A stretch of DNA of 64,000 bases from Mayfieldus sp963740555 (GTDB taxonomy: Bacteria; Actinomycetota; Thermoleophilia; Solirubrobacterales; 70-9), in assembly GCA_963740555.1 (NCBI GenBank), contig CAVUES010000008.1, positions 62,001-126,000 of the forward strand, in the 5' to 3' direction. The notes beneath the pieces were generated by a model. The model did not search any database, was not told where the DNA came from, and worked only from the letters and a program-made list of their open reading frames with translations. Each line of letters begins with the position of its first letter. Position 1 is the stretch's first letter. This document shows, piece by piece, positions 1 to 10,788 of this stretch. Made by a program: the position numbers and the translations under genes.

Positions 1-162
1 GGGGACGCGGTCGGCTCGCGCACGGCCGAGAACCGGGACCTGGGCCTGCACAAGGCAGAGCACGCCGGCGCCGTGCTGACCAGCGTCGAGACGGCGCTCT
101 TCGAGTTGCTGGGCGGCTCCGACGCGGCCGAGTTCAAAGCTGTCCAGGCTCTGGTGAAGTGA
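1..162 (+). CDS. Isochorismatase-family cysteine hydrolase, C-terminal end only
   Basis: Only the last 53 residues are in the window; the 5' end lies outside. The frame is open from base 1 to the TGA at 160-162. The visible tail carries SRTAENRDLG, GAVLTSVET and a final EFKAVQALVK, the ending typical of nicotinamidase/isochorismatase-like hydrolases of the YcaC type, where the Ser-Val-Glu-Thr stretch shapes the active-site rim. The catalytic Asp-Lys-Cys residues would be upstream and cannot be checked. The stop is followed one base later by the carA start, so it is probably co-transcribed with the pyrimidine genes, though a metabolic link is not obvious. The family call rests on a short fragment. 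Confidence 0.6.
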   Translation, partial: GDAVGSRTAENRDLGLHKAEHAGAVLTSVETALFELLGGSDAAEFKAVQALVK

Positions 163-163
163 G

Positions 164-1276
164 ATGAGCGGCTACGTACTGCTCGAGGACGGCACCCGCT
201 TCGACGGCGAGCTGTGCGGTGGCGATGGGCCGGTGACCGGCGAGGTCGTCTTCAACACCGCGATGACCGGCTATCAGGAGGCCGTGACCGATCCCTCCTA
301 CGCCGGTCAGATCATCACCTTCACCTACCCGTTGATCGGCAACTACGGCGTCTCAAGCGAAGCGATGGAGTCCGATCGCATTCAGGCTCGCGCGGTGGTG
401 ATGCGCGACGCCCACAACGGCGAGGACGTGGCCAGCGCCGAAGGCGGTTGGCTGGGTTGGCTCGCCGACCGCGGCGTCCCCGCGATCACCGGCGTCGACA
501 CCCGTGCCCTGGTCCGTCACATCCGCGACGCCGGCGCGATGCGGGGCGGGATCTTCTCGGCTGACCTCTCCCAGCAGCAGGCCGCCGATCGTGTGGCGGC
601 GGAGCCCTCGATGGACGGCGCCGACCTTGCCCGCGAGGTGACTCCCGACGAGCCACTGCGCTTCGAGGGCTCGGGCCCGCACGTGGTCGGGATCGACACC
701 GGGATCAAGCTCAGCATAATTCGGCAGCTCCGCGAGCGGAACTGCCGCGTGACGCTGCTCCCGTGCACAGCCCCTGGAGAGGCGGTGCTCGCGGAATCGC
801 CAGATCTGATTTTCCTTGCAAACGGTCCGGGTGACCCAGCCGCTTTGGACTATGTCGTCGACACGGTGCGCGAGCTGGTCGGCAAGCGGCCGCTGTTCGG
901 CATCTGCCTCGGCCATCAGCTTCTCTGCCGGGCGCTCGGGCTGCAGACCTTCAAGCTGCCGTTCGGGCACCGCGGGGCCAACCATCCCGTCAAGGACCTG
1001 GAGACGGGCCGCATAGACATCACCTCCCAGAACCACGGCTTCGCGGTCCGCGGGCCGGGTGGCGAGGCGACAATCGAGGCCGACGAGCCGGTGCGCTGGG
1101 AGACCGACTTCGGCGCCGCCGAGCTCTCGCACCTGAACCTCTACGACCGTACGGTCGAAGGGCTCGTGCTGCGCGACGTCCACGGCGCCACCGTCCAGTA
1201 CCACCCCGAGGCGGGGCCCGGCCCGCACGACGCGCGCTATCTCTTCGATCGCTTCCTGGAGCTGGCGGCCGCATGA
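164..1276 (+). CDS. carA: Carbamoyl-phosphate synthase small subunit (glutaminase)
   Basis: Hydrolyses glutamine and channels ammonia to CarB for carbamoyl phosphate, the precursor of pyrimidines and arginine; cytoplasmic heterodimer. The 370-residue protein has the expected N-terminal domain (GYVLLEDGTRFDG, then GEVVFNTAMTGYQE) and a C-terminal class I glutamine amidotransferase domain with the nucleophile Cys near residue 248 in GICLGHQLL and the His/Glu pair near 347 and 349 in YHPEAGPGP. Length is normal for the family. The start is the ATG one base after the upstream stop. Its stop overlaps the next gene by ATGA, indicating translational coupling in the pyrimidine operon. Confidence 0.97.
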   Translation: MSGYVLLEDGTRFDGELCGGDGPVTGEVVFNTAMTGYQEAVTDPSYAGQIITFTYPLIGNYGVSSEAMESDRIQARAVVMRDAHNGEDVASAEGGWLGWLADRGVPAITGVDTRALVRHIRDAGAMRGGIFSADLSQQQAADRVAAEPSMDGADLAREVTPDEPLRFEGSGPHVVGIDTGIKLSIIRQLRERNCRVTLLPCTAPGEAVLAESPDLIFLANGPGDPAALDYVVDTVRELVGKRPLFGICLGHQLLCRALGLQTFKLPFGHRGANHPVKDLETGRIDITSQNHGFAVRGPGGEATIEADEPVRWETDFGAAELSHLNLYDRTVEGLVLRDVHGATVQYHPEAGPGPHDARYLFDRFLELAAA

Positions 1277-1696
1277 TGGAGGCGAAGCGCAACGCCGAGC
1301 GGCTCCGGAAGCTCTACGAGGCATTCGACTTCGGTGGCGCCGAGGCGGCAGGCCCGCAGATCGGTGAGATCTTCGACCCGGAGGTCGAGTTCAACCCGAT
1401 GCAGGCCGGGGAAGCCGGGGGTCGCACGTACCGTGGACGCGATGGAGTCGTCGCCTTCTTCGGCGAGCTCAGCGAGGAGCTCGAGGGTGTGCGCTACGAG
1501 CCGCCCCAGTTTCACCCGATCGGCGATCACCTGGTGATCGTCTTTACCCGCCTCGTCGGCACCGAGCGCGACACCGCGGTGCCGCTGCGACAGGACCTCT
1601 CGCTGGTCTACGAGTTCGTCGACGACCGGGTGCGCCGCGTGACGGCGTACGACACGCCCGCTGAGGCCCTGGAGGCTGCGGAACGGGGCCACGCGG

Positions 1697-1704
<8 letters not shown>
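1273..1704 (+). CDS. SnoaL/NTF2-like domain protein between carA and carB
   Basis: A 143-residue protein with the small alpha+beta cone fold pattern of SnoaL/NTF2-like proteins: an N-terminal helix (ERLRKLYEAFD), a stretch describing a central strand (FDPEVEFNP), then YRGRDGVVAFFGEL and a C-terminal beta sheet (LVIVFTRLVG, LSLVYEFVDDRVRRV). Such proteins bind small hydrophobic ligands or act as isomerases/cyclases; nothing here fixes a substrate. It overlaps carA by four bases and carB by eight, so it is firmly embedded between the two subunits of one enzyme, an unusual insertion. Whether it acts on pyrimidine or arginine metabolism is unknown. Two ATGs are adjacent at the start (1273 and 1276). 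Confidence 0.8.
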
Positions 1705-4817
<3,113 letters not shown>

Positions 4818-4821
<4 letters not shown>

Positions 4822-5690
4822 CGGGCAACGGCTCCGGCGACGGCCGCACCCTCGCCCCCTTCGGTCGCCGGGCTCTCGAGGTGGTCGACGACCATCGCTC
4901 CGACGGCTATCGCGTCTTCTCCCTGCGCGACCCGGAGGGCCCGATGCCGATGGCCGGGCAGTTCTACATGCTGGCGGCGCGGCATCGCTGGGCCGAGCGC
5001 GACGGACGGCCGTTCTTGCCCCGCGCCTTCTCGGTTGCCGACGCGGTCGAGGCCCCGGCGGGCCTGCGCCTCGACTTCCTGGTCGATGACGTCGGCCCCG
5101 GGACCGCGAGACTGGCGGGGCTGGAGCCCGGCGAGCAGGTCTGGGTAAACGGCCCGCTCGGGCACCCGTTCTCGAATCCGAACGAGCTCGCGCCGGATGC
5201 GGCCGGCGCGATCCTCGTCGGTGGCGGGATCGGCGTCGCACCGCTGGCGATTCTGCGCCGCCAGCTCGCCGACCGCGGCGTCCCGAGCCGCGTCCTGCTC
5301 GGCTTTCGCGACCGCGAGCACAGCGGCGGACTCGACGACCTGTTCGCCTGCTGCGAGGTCCGCCTCGCGACTGAGGACGGCCACGCGGGGCACAAGGGCT
5401 ACGTCACCGACCTGCTGGCGGTTCTGCTGGAGGGCGACGACGCGAATTCGGCCGCCGTCTTCGCCTGCGGGCCGCCCCCGATGCTGGAGGCGGTGCGCAC
5501 GATGTGCGCGGAGGGCGGTGTCGCCTGCGAGCTGGCTTTGGAGTCGCCGATGGCGTGCGGGTTCGGCGCCTGCTTCGGCTGCGCGGTGCCGCTTGCGCAG
5601 GGCGGCTACATGCGTCTGTGCGTAGACGGGCCGGTGGTGGCGGGGGAGCGGATCGAGACGGCGCTCGTGGCGGGATCGGGGCATAGATGA
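4818..5690 (+). CDS. pyrK: Dihydroorotate dehydrogenase electron-transfer subunit
   Basis: FAD and [2Fe-2S] protein that passes electrons from PyrD to NAD+ in class 1B dihydroorotate dehydrogenase. The 290 residues show a ferredoxin-reductase-like FAD domain (LPRAFSVADAV, then VGPGTARLAGLEPG), the NAD-binding motif VGGGIGVAPLAILRR, and a C-terminal cluster with spaced cysteines CGFGACFGC followed by MRLCVDGPVV, matching the 2Fe-2S site. GTG start overlapping the carB stop (GTGA). Having pyrK beside pyrD implies NAD+ as electron acceptor rather than quinone or fumarate. Confidence 0.94.
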
Positions 5691-5696
5691 GGGCGC

Positions 5697-5720
5697 TCGT
5701 CATTCGTCATTCGTCATTCG
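5697..5720 (+). repeat. Heptanucleotide tandem repeat before pyrD (CATTCGT x3)
   Basis: Three near-perfect 7-bp units (CATTCGT, CATTCGT, CATTCG) preceded by the end of another unit (CGT). They fill almost the whole 33-base pyrK-pyrD spacer and stop three bases before the GTG start of pyrD. Same period as the TTCCTCG-type arrays found elsewhere in this window, with a related but different unit. Confidence 0.85.
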
Positions 5721-5723
5721 GGG

Positions 5724-6686
5724 GTGGATGTGGGCGTTGATCTCTCCCTCGATTTCGGCGGGATCTCGCTCGAGCACCCGGTGATCAACGGCTCGGGGAC
5801 CTTCGACGCGATCGCCGCCCGTCGCGCATTCGGTGAAGAGATGACGCGCGAGTTTCCCTTCTCGGCCTTCGTCTCGAAGACGATCACCCCCGAGCCGCGC
5901 GACGGCAACCCGCCGCCGCGGCTTTGGGAGACGCCGGCCGGGATGATCAACTCGATCGGGCTGCCCAACAAGGGCCTGGAGGGATTCTTGGAGCGCGATC
6001 TGCCGGAGCTCTCGTTGCTGCCGGTGCCCCTGATCGTCTCGGTGATGGGCACGAGCCACGAGGAGTTCGCGTCGCTGGTCGGGGGCGTCGCGACGCGCCC
6101 CGAAGTCGCCGCCCTGGAGCTCAACGTCTCCTGTCCCAACGTCGACTCGGGGCTGATCGTCGGCGAGCAGCCGTCGGAGACTCGCACGCTGCTCGAAGCG
6201 CTGCGTCCGATCACCGATAAGCCGCTGATCGTGAAGCTGACGCCAAACGTCGCCGACCCCGGCGCGGTGGCGTTGGCGGCGGAGGAGGGGGGAGCCGACG
6301 CCGTCTCGCTGATCAACACCCTGAAAGCCACCGCGCTCGATCCGGCGACCCTGCGCCCATGGCTGGGAGCGGGAGGCGGCGGCCTCTCGGGACCGGCGGT
6401 TCGCCCGGTGGCGCTGCAGCAGGTGCGCGCGGTGGCCGAAGCGGTCTCGATCCCGGTGATCGGGATGGGCGGCATCTGCGATGGGGCCGATGCGCTCGCA
6501 TTCATCGCCGCCGGGGCCTCGCTGATCGCCGTCGGAACCGAGAACTTCCGCGATCCGGCGGCCGGATCGAGGGTTCGCCGCGAGCTAGCCGCCGAGTTGG
6601 AGCGTCGAGGATTCGGCTCACCGACGGAGGTCCGTGGACAGGGCCTCCTGGAGGCCCCGCTCAACCTCAAGTCGAGGTCGAGCTGA
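5724..6686 (+). CDS. pyrD: Dihydroorotate dehydrogenase, class 1B catalytic subunit
   Basis: Oxidises dihydroorotate to orotate, FMN-dependent, cytoplasmic. The 320-residue TIM barrel has the start VDLSLDFGGISLEHPVIN, the substrate loop NSIGLPNKG, the catalytic-base segment ELNVSCPNVDSG (Cys as base, typical of class 1), KLTPNV and the FMN phosphate-binding region IGMGGICDGADALAFI. GTG start directly after a heptamer repeat array. No pyrF (OMP decarboxylase) follows, whereas many actinobacteria carry pyrF between pyrD and mihF, so that step must be encoded elsewhere. Confidence 0.95.
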   Translation: MDVGVDLSLDFGGISLEHPVINGSGTFDAIAARRAFGEEMTREFPFSAFVSKTITPEPRDGNPPPRLWETPAGMINSIGLPNKGLEGFLERDLPELSLLPVPLIVSVMGTSHEEFASLVGGVATRPEVAALELNVSCPNVDSGLIVGEQPSETRTLLEALRPITDKPLIVKLTPNVADPGAVALAAEEGGADAVSLINTLKATALDPATLRPWLGAGGGGLSGPAVRPVALQQVRAVAEAVSIPVIGMGGICDGADALAFIAAGASLIAVGTENFRDPAAGSRVRRELAAELERRGFGSPTEVRGQGLLEAPLNLKSRSS

Positions 6687-6713
6687 ATTTGCTCGGTTTT
6701 CACCCGCCCCCCC

Positions 6714-6741
6714 TTGCACGTGATCGAGCCAGGCATATAAT
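6714..6741 (+). promoter_or_regulatory. Sigma-70-type promoter of mihF, leaderless
   Basis: TTGCAC (6714-6719), a 16-nt spacer, and a perfect TATAAT (6736-6741). The mihF ATG begins nine bases after the -10 hexamer, so the transcript should start at or within a few bases of the start codon. No Shine-Dalgarno sequence is present. Confidence 0.85.
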
Positions 6742-6750
6742 CGCCGCCGC

Positions 6751-7083
6751 ATGGCCCCCCCCGTCAAGACGTCCGTCGCCGCTCCGGAGAGGTCACTGGA
6801 CCAGCGGATGGAGGCTCTTAAGCGAGCAAACAACATCCGCTCGGCGCGGGCGAAGCTGAAGAAGGACCTCAAGGGGGGCAAGACCAGCATCCAGTCGTTG
6901 CTCCTCGATCCCCCCGAGTACGTGGAGACGGCGAAGGTCTTCGACATGCTGCTGGCGGTGCCGAAGTACGGCCGCGTGAAGACCAACCGGATACTGAACC
7001 AGTGCCGGATATCGCCCTCGAAGACGATCGGCGGCCTCTCTGAACGTCAGAGGGCGGAGCTGGTTGCCCAGCTCCGCAGATAG
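6751..7083 (+). CDS. mihF: Integration host factor, actinobacterial type
   Basis: Small nucleoid DNA-binding protein specific to Actinobacteria (mIHF/sIHF family); essential in mycobacteria. The 110 residues contain RSLDQRMEALKRANNIRS, a basic helix RAKLKKDLKGGK, and the helix-two-turn-helix region with VPKYGRVKTNRIL and CRISPSKTIGGLSERQR that contacts the DNA minor groove. Driven by its own strong leaderless promoter and followed by gmk, rpoZ and coaBC, the order usual in Actinobacteria. It is the clearest phylum marker in the window. Confidence 0.95.
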   Translation: MAPPVKTSVAAPERSLDQRMEALKRANNIRSARAKLKKDLKGGKTSIQSLLLDPPEYVETAKVFDMLLAVPKYGRVKTNRILNQCRISPSKTIGGLSERQRAELVAQLRR

Positions 7084-7251
7084 GGCCCGCTGCAAACCTT
7101 CGCATTTCGGCGTCCTCGGTCGGCCGTCTAGCTCACGCACGTTTCCAGTGCGCTCGCCTCGCCGGCCTCCAGCGCCCGGAGGGCGCGTCCGAGCGCGCAG
7201 CGCGAGGATCCACCGAACTGCTCGGTTTTCGCGGTCCTTCGTGCTTCCCAG
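7084..7251. repeat. Intergenic palindromic repeat region after mihF (family B, copy 1)
   Basis: 168 bases without a gene. The first part (GCAAACC-TTCGCATTTCGG-CGTCCTCGG, about 7092-7120) recurs, reverse-complemented, near 28192-28221 after rnj, and in looser form after recA near 39231-39255. It is followed by an inverted repeat centred on GCACG-TTTCC-AGTGC. Likely a transcription terminator or dispersed palindromic element. No clear promoter for gmk was identified here. Confidence 0.55.
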
Positions 7252-7821
7252 ATGAGCAAGGTCTTCGTCATCACGGGTCCCTCCGGGGTCGGCAAGGGCA
7301 CGCTGATCGCCGAGCTGCTGAAGCGGGTCCCCGATCTCGAGCTTTCGGTGTCGGCGACGACCCGCGAGCCGCGAGACGGCGAAGAGGATGGCCGGGACTA
7401 TCACTTCCTCGCTCGCGAGGAGTTCGACCGCCGCGTCGAGGCCGGCGAATTCCTCGAGTTCGCCACCTACAGCGGCAACCTCTACGGGACGCTGCGCTCC
7501 GAGATCGAGCGCCGCCTCGCCGCTGGCCGCTCGGTCGTGCTGGAGATCGAGGTCAACGGCGCGCGACAGGTCCGCCAGGCGATGCCGGAGTCGGTGCAGA
7601 TCTTCATCGCACCTCCCGAGCCGGCCAATTTGCGCGAGCGGCTGCTCGCGCGGGGCAAGGACAGCCCCGAGGCGATCGATGCCCGGCTTGCGGTCGCTGC
7701 ACAAGAATTGGCTGCAAAGGACGAATTCGCCCACCAGGTCGTCAACGATGAACTGGATCGTGCGGCGGGGGAGCTGCAGCGGATAGTCGAGGCGGAACTC
7801 TCAGTAGACTCTGATCCATGA
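7252..7821 (+). CDS. gmk: Guanylate kinase
   Basis: Phosphorylates GMP to GDP with ATP. The 189 residues have the P-loop ITGPSGVGKGTLI, the GMP-binding region SVSATTREPRDGEEDGRDY, FLEFATYSGNLYGT and a lid/adenine end with LLARGKDSPEAIDARL. Length is normal. It follows mihF after a repeat-rich spacer and overlaps rpoZ by ATGA, so gmk, rpoZ and probably coaBC are one transcript. Confidence 0.96.
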   Translation: MSKVFVITGPSGVGKGTLIAELLKRVPDLELSVSATTREPRDGEEDGRDYHFLAREEFDRRVEAGEFLEFATYSGNLYGTLRSEIERRLAAGRSVVLEIEVNGARQVRQAMPESVQIFIAPPEPANLRERLLARGKDSPEAIDARLAVAAQELAAKDEFAHQVVNDELDRAAGELQRIVEAELSVDSDP

Positions 7822-8051
7822 TCCATCCACGCGTCGACACTTTGCTCGAGCACACCGACTCCCATTACGCGGCAGTTGTGGTTGCCGCCAAGCGTGCTCG
7901 GCAGATCAACAGCTACTACCACAACATCGGCGAGGGCAGCTTCGGCGAGTACCCGCCGCCGATGGTGGACACCCAGACCGGCAAGAACTACCTCTCGATC
8001 GCGCTCGAAGAGCTGGCGACCGGGAAGCTCAGCTACGAGTACCGGGTCTAG
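7818..8051 (+). CDS. rpoZ: RNA polymerase omega subunit
   Basis: Stabilises the beta' subunit in RNA polymerase assembly. A 77-residue protein whose first residues MIHPRVDTLLEHTDSHYAA and central VVVAAKRARQINSYYHNI match the omega family, in particular the conserved KRARQI helix. The C-terminal ALEELATGKLSYEY is the usual actinobacterial ending. Translationally coupled to gmk by a four-base overlap. Confidence 0.93.
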   Translation: MIHPRVDTLLEHTDSHYAAVVVAAKRARQINSYYHNIGEGSFGEYPPPMVDTQTGKNYLSIALEELATGKLSYEYRV

Positions 8052-8075
8052 CGGCCGCGGCCAACGGGGCGTCTG

Positions 8076-9329
8076 ATGGCACGGGTCCTGCTCGGTGTGA
8101 GCGGCGGCATCGCCGCCTATAAGGCGCTGGAGCTCGCGCGCCTCGCGACCAAGGCCGGACATGGGGTTCGGGTGCTGATGACCGAGGGCGCCAAGCGCTT
8201 CGTCGGCCCGGCCTCGTTCGAGGGAATCGTCGGCGCCCCGGTGCTCAGCTCTGAGTTCGAGCGCGACCCGATGCGCGGCGGATTCCCCGGCGATCCGACC
8301 CCCGACCACGACCCGATCGGACACCTCGAGGTGGTCGCCAACGCCGACGTCTACATCGTCGCCCCAGCCTCGGCGAACACGGTCGCCAAGCTGGCGACGG
8401 GGATCGCCGACTCGATGGTCACCACCGCCTTTCTCGCCTGCGCGGCTCCGCGGCTGGTCGCCCCGGCGATGAACGACCGCATGTACACCGACGCGGCGAC
8501 GCAAGCCAACGTCGCAACTCTTCGCGAGCGCGGTGTCGAAGTGATCGAGCCCGAGGAGGGAGCCCTGGCCTCCCGTGGAGAGCGGGGAATCGGGCGGCTG
8601 CCTGAGCCGGACGCCCTGCTGGCGCGGATCGAGGCGGTTCTGCCTTCCGGTGAGCGGCCCTGGGACGGCCTACGGGTGCTGGTGACCGCCGGCGGCACCC
8701 GCGAGCCGATCGACCCGGTGCGCTTCGTCGGCAACCGCTCCAGCGGCCGCATGGGACTGGCACTGGCCGCGGCGGCGCAGCGGCGCGGCGCCGAGGTGAC
8801 GCTCATCGCCGCCAACGTCGCGCTGCCGGAGCCCGCCGGCGTGCGCCGAATAGACGTCGGCAGCGCCGCTGAGCTTGCCGCCGCGCTTCGCGACCGGTTC
8901 CCGAGCTCTCAGGTGCTGGTGATGGCCGCCGCGCCGGCCGACTTTCGCCCCGAGGCGATCGCCGCGGACAAGATCAAGCGCAAGGGGAGCGGGCTCGATC
9001 TGCATCTGGAGCCGACCGAGGACATCCTCGCGAGCCTGGCCGCGGATCGCGGCGAGGGCCAGACGATCGTCGGCTTTGCCGCCGAGCATGGCGTCGGCGG
9101 TCCCGGGCGCGCCCGCGACAAGCTGGTTCGCAAGGGCGCCGACCTGATCGTTCTCAATGACGTCTCCGACCCCGAGATCGGCTTCGAGTCCGAGGACAAC
9201 GCGGTCACCCTGATCGACGCCGAGAGCGAGCTGGAGCTGGAGATCGACTCCAAGGACGCGATCGCCGACGCGATCCTCGATCGGGTAGACGAGCTGCGCA
9301 GCCCCGCCGCGGAGCGCTCGAAGCCCTGA
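8076..9329 (+). CDS. coaBC: Bifunctional phosphopantothenoylcysteine decarboxylase / phosphopantothenate-cysteine ligase
   Basis: Two consecutive steps of coenzyme A synthesis. The N-terminal flavoprotein CoaC domain shows LLGVSGGIAAYKALEL, the His in IGHLEVV, APASANTVAKLATGIAD and the PAMN motif (APAMNDRMY). The flap segment reads ALASRGERGIGRLPEP and lacks the Cys of the E. coli ACGxxGxGRM flap. The C-terminal CoaB domain begins near VLVTAGGTREPIDPVRF and contains KIKRKG and the ending region IVLNDVS. 417 residues, standard length. It follows rpoZ by 24 bases as in other actinobacteria. Confidence 0.95.
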   Translation: MARVLLGVSGGIAAYKALELARLATKAGHGVRVLMTEGAKRFVGPASFEGIVGAPVLSSEFERDPMRGGFPGDPTPDHDPIGHLEVVANADVYIVAPASANTVAKLATGIADSMVTTAFLACAAPRLVAPAMNDRMYTDAATQANVATLRERGVEVIEPEEGALASRGERGIGRLPEPDALLARIEAVLPSGERPWDGLRVLVTAGGTREPIDPVRFVGNRSSGRMGLALAAAAQRRGAEVTLIAANVALPEPAGVRRIDVGSAAELAAALRDRFPSSQVLVMAAAPADFRPEAIAADKIKRKGSGLDLHLEPTEDILASLAADRGEGQTIVGFAAEHGVGGPGRARDKLVRKGADLIVLNDVSDPEIGFESEDNAVTLIDAESELELEIDSKDAIADAILDRVDELRSPAAERSKP

Positions 9330-9361
9330 TCGGGCCGGACCGGCTCCCTAGACTTCTCCGG

Positions 9362-9748
9362 GTGCCCGATTGGACCGAAAGACCCCGAACGGAGTCGACC
9401 TACACCCTTTACCGGCGCGGCATGGAGCTGCTCGAGGACGGAAGCTTCGAGGAGGCGACCGAGCCACTTGCCGAGGCGGCGCGGCGCGCGCCCGAGAAGA
9501 GCTCCGTGCGTGAGGCGCTGGGCCGCGCCTACTTTCGTAGCCGCCGGTTCGAGCAGGCCGCGGCCGAGTTCGAGGCCGTGGTCGAGACCCACCCCGTCAA
9601 CGACTACGCCCACTTCTGCCTCGGCCGTGCTCTGAGCCTCACCGGGCAGACGACGCGCGCCCGCCACCACCTGGCTCTCGCCTCCAATCTGCAGCCCCAG
9701 CGAAGCGATTACCGCATCTACCGCGAGCGGCTCGCCGCGGGTAATTAG
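9362..9748 (+). CDS. Tetratricopeptide-repeat protein
   Basis: A 128-residue protein made of about three TPR-like helical pairs: YTLYRRGMELLEDGSFEEATEPLAEAARRAP, then VREALGRAYFRSRRFEQAAAEFEAVVETHP, then DYAHFCLGRALSLTGQTTRARHHLALA. No signal peptide or membrane segment, so presumably a soluble scaffold. GTG start, preceded seven bases upstream by TAGACT (9349-9354), consistent with its own leaderless promoter. Function unknown; conserved next to dtd in some relatives is plausible but not shown here. Confidence 0.85.
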   Translation: MPDWTERPRTESTYTLYRRGMELLEDGSFEEATEPLAEAARRAPEKSSVREALGRAYFRSRRFEQAAAEFEAVVETHPVNDYAHFCLGRALSLTGQTTRARHHLALASNLQPQRSDYRIYRERLAAGN

Positions 9749-9786
9749 AGGCCGCGAAACGAAGTGGAGCGGCAGGGTGTGAGCCC

Positions 9787-10203
9787 TTGAGAGCGCTGGT
9801 CCAGCGGGTCAGCCAGGCGGCCGTCGACGTCGAGGGCGAGCGCGTGGCGCAGATCGGGCCCGGACTCGTCGTTCTGCTGGGCGTACGCAAGGGCGACGAC
9901 GAGCAGGCCGCCGATCGGCTGGCCCAGAAGGTGCGGGCCCTGCGCGTCTTCGACGATGACGAGGGACGCATGAACGAGCCGCTTGGCGAGCGTCAGGTGC
10001 TGTGCGTGAGCCAGTTCACGCTCTACGGCGACACCACCCGCGGCAACCGGCCCAGCTACGTCGATGCGGCGCCCGCCGAGCAGGCCGAGCCGCTCTACGA
10101 GCGCTTCTGCGACGCGTTGGGCGCCGCGCGGGGCGAGTTCGGCGCCTGCATGGGGGTTGCCCAGGTCAACGACGGGCCGGTGACCCTGATGTTGGAAGCG
10201 TGA
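9787..10203 (+). CDS. dtd: D-aminoacyl-tRNA deacylase
   Basis: Hydrolyses D-aminoacyl-tRNAs, protecting translation from D-amino acids. The 138 residues begin MRALVQRVSQAAVDVEGE and contain the two signature motifs, SQFTLYGDTTRGNRPSY and the cross-subunit NDGPVTLMLE. A TTG start at 9787 gives the conserved N-terminus; no better start exists. The stop is followed by the rimP promoter region. Confidence 0.94.
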   Translation: MRALVQRVSQAAVDVEGERVAQIGPGLVVLLGVRKGDDEQAADRLAQKVRALRVFDDDEGRMNEPLGERQVLCVSQFTLYGDTTRGNRPSYVDAAPAEQAEPLYERFCDALGAARGEFGACMGVAQVNDGPVTLMLEA

Positions 10204-10236
10204 GCCGCCCGCCTGGTTCGCGCCCGCCAGCCACGC

Positions 10237-10265
10237 TTGGCCGGGCACGGCACCGGGGCTATACT
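10237..10265 (+). promoter_or_regulatory. Promoter of the rimP-nusA-infB operon
   Basis: TTGGCC (10237-10242), a 17-nt spacer and TATACT (10260-10265). Predicted transcription start near 10272 gives a leader of about 80 nt before rimP, unlike the leaderless promoters that dominate this window, and the leader carries an intrinsic terminator. Confidence 0.75.
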
Positions 10266-10304
10266 GAATTCAAGCTTTTCCACGTCCCCAAGACCGTGTC
10301 GAAG

Positions 10305-10328
10305 AGTGGGCCTGGCCCACTTTTTTTT
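10305..10328 (+). terminator. Intrinsic terminator / attenuator in the rimP leader
   Basis: A 7-bp perfect stem AGTGGGC / GCCCACT (10305-10311 and 10315-10321) with a CTG loop is followed by eight T residues (10321-10328). It lies between the promoter at 10237-10265 and the rimP start at 10354. The downstream GGCCC at 10330-10334 duplicates part of the 3' arm and could pair with GGGCC at 10308-10312 instead, giving a simple alternative structure. It could also simply terminate transcripts from dtd. Confidence 0.8.
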
Positions 10329-10353
10329 CGGCCCGCAGGGGGCGAAATGAGAG

Positions 10354-10788
10354 ATGAAAGACCTACAAACACAGATAGAAGAGCGACTGGCGGAGCTCGA
10401 TCCGAGCATCGAGTTGATCGCGCTCGAGCACCCGAGCCCGGACGGTCTGCGCCTCTACATCGACCACCCGGATGGTGTTGACCTGGCGCTTTGCGAACGG
10501 GTCACGAAGGAGCTGCGCGACCTGCTGCTCGACCATTCGCTGGAGGTCTCCTCGCCGGGGATCGATCGGCCGCTGACCAAGGCCGAGCACTTCCGGCGCT
10601 TTCGCGGCCGTCGCGTCAAGGTGCGCACCCGCGAGGCGTTGGAGGGCCGCCAGAACTTCACCGGGACGATCGCCGACGCGGACACGAACGCCGTATCCGT
10701 GGACCTCGGCGACCGCTCGGTGACGATTCCGCTCGAGCGCATCCGTCGCTCTAACCTCGTGCCCGAACTCAAGGAGGAGAGCCGTTGA
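10354..10788 (+). CDS. rimP: Ribosome maturation factor
   Basis: Assists 30S subunit assembly. 144 residues with the N-terminal domain ending in VSSPGIDRPLTKAEHFRRFRG, the family signature, and a C-terminal SH3-like barrel (FTGTIADADTNAVSVDL). The ATG at 10354 is chosen because an upstream ATG at 10347 is out of frame; an AGGGGGC stretch about 12 bases upstream may act as ribosome binding site. Overlaps the nusA start by four bases (TTGA). Confidence 0.94.
   Translation: MKDLQTQIEERLAELDPSIELIALEHPSPDGLRLYIDHPDGVDLALCERVTKELRDLLLDHSLEVSSPGIDRPLTKAEHFRRFRGRRVKVRTREALEGRQNFTGTIADADTNAVSVDLGDRSVTIPLERIRRSNLVPELKEESR

Noticed and set aside
7826..7846. GCGTCGACACTTTG at the rpoZ start as another copy of the two-hairpin repeat
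   Set aside because: Only about 14 bases match, no second hairpin is present, and the bases are explained by conserved omega codons.
10347..10356. An upstream ATG for rimP
   Set aside because: It is seven bases before the chosen ATG and out of frame with the conserved protein.
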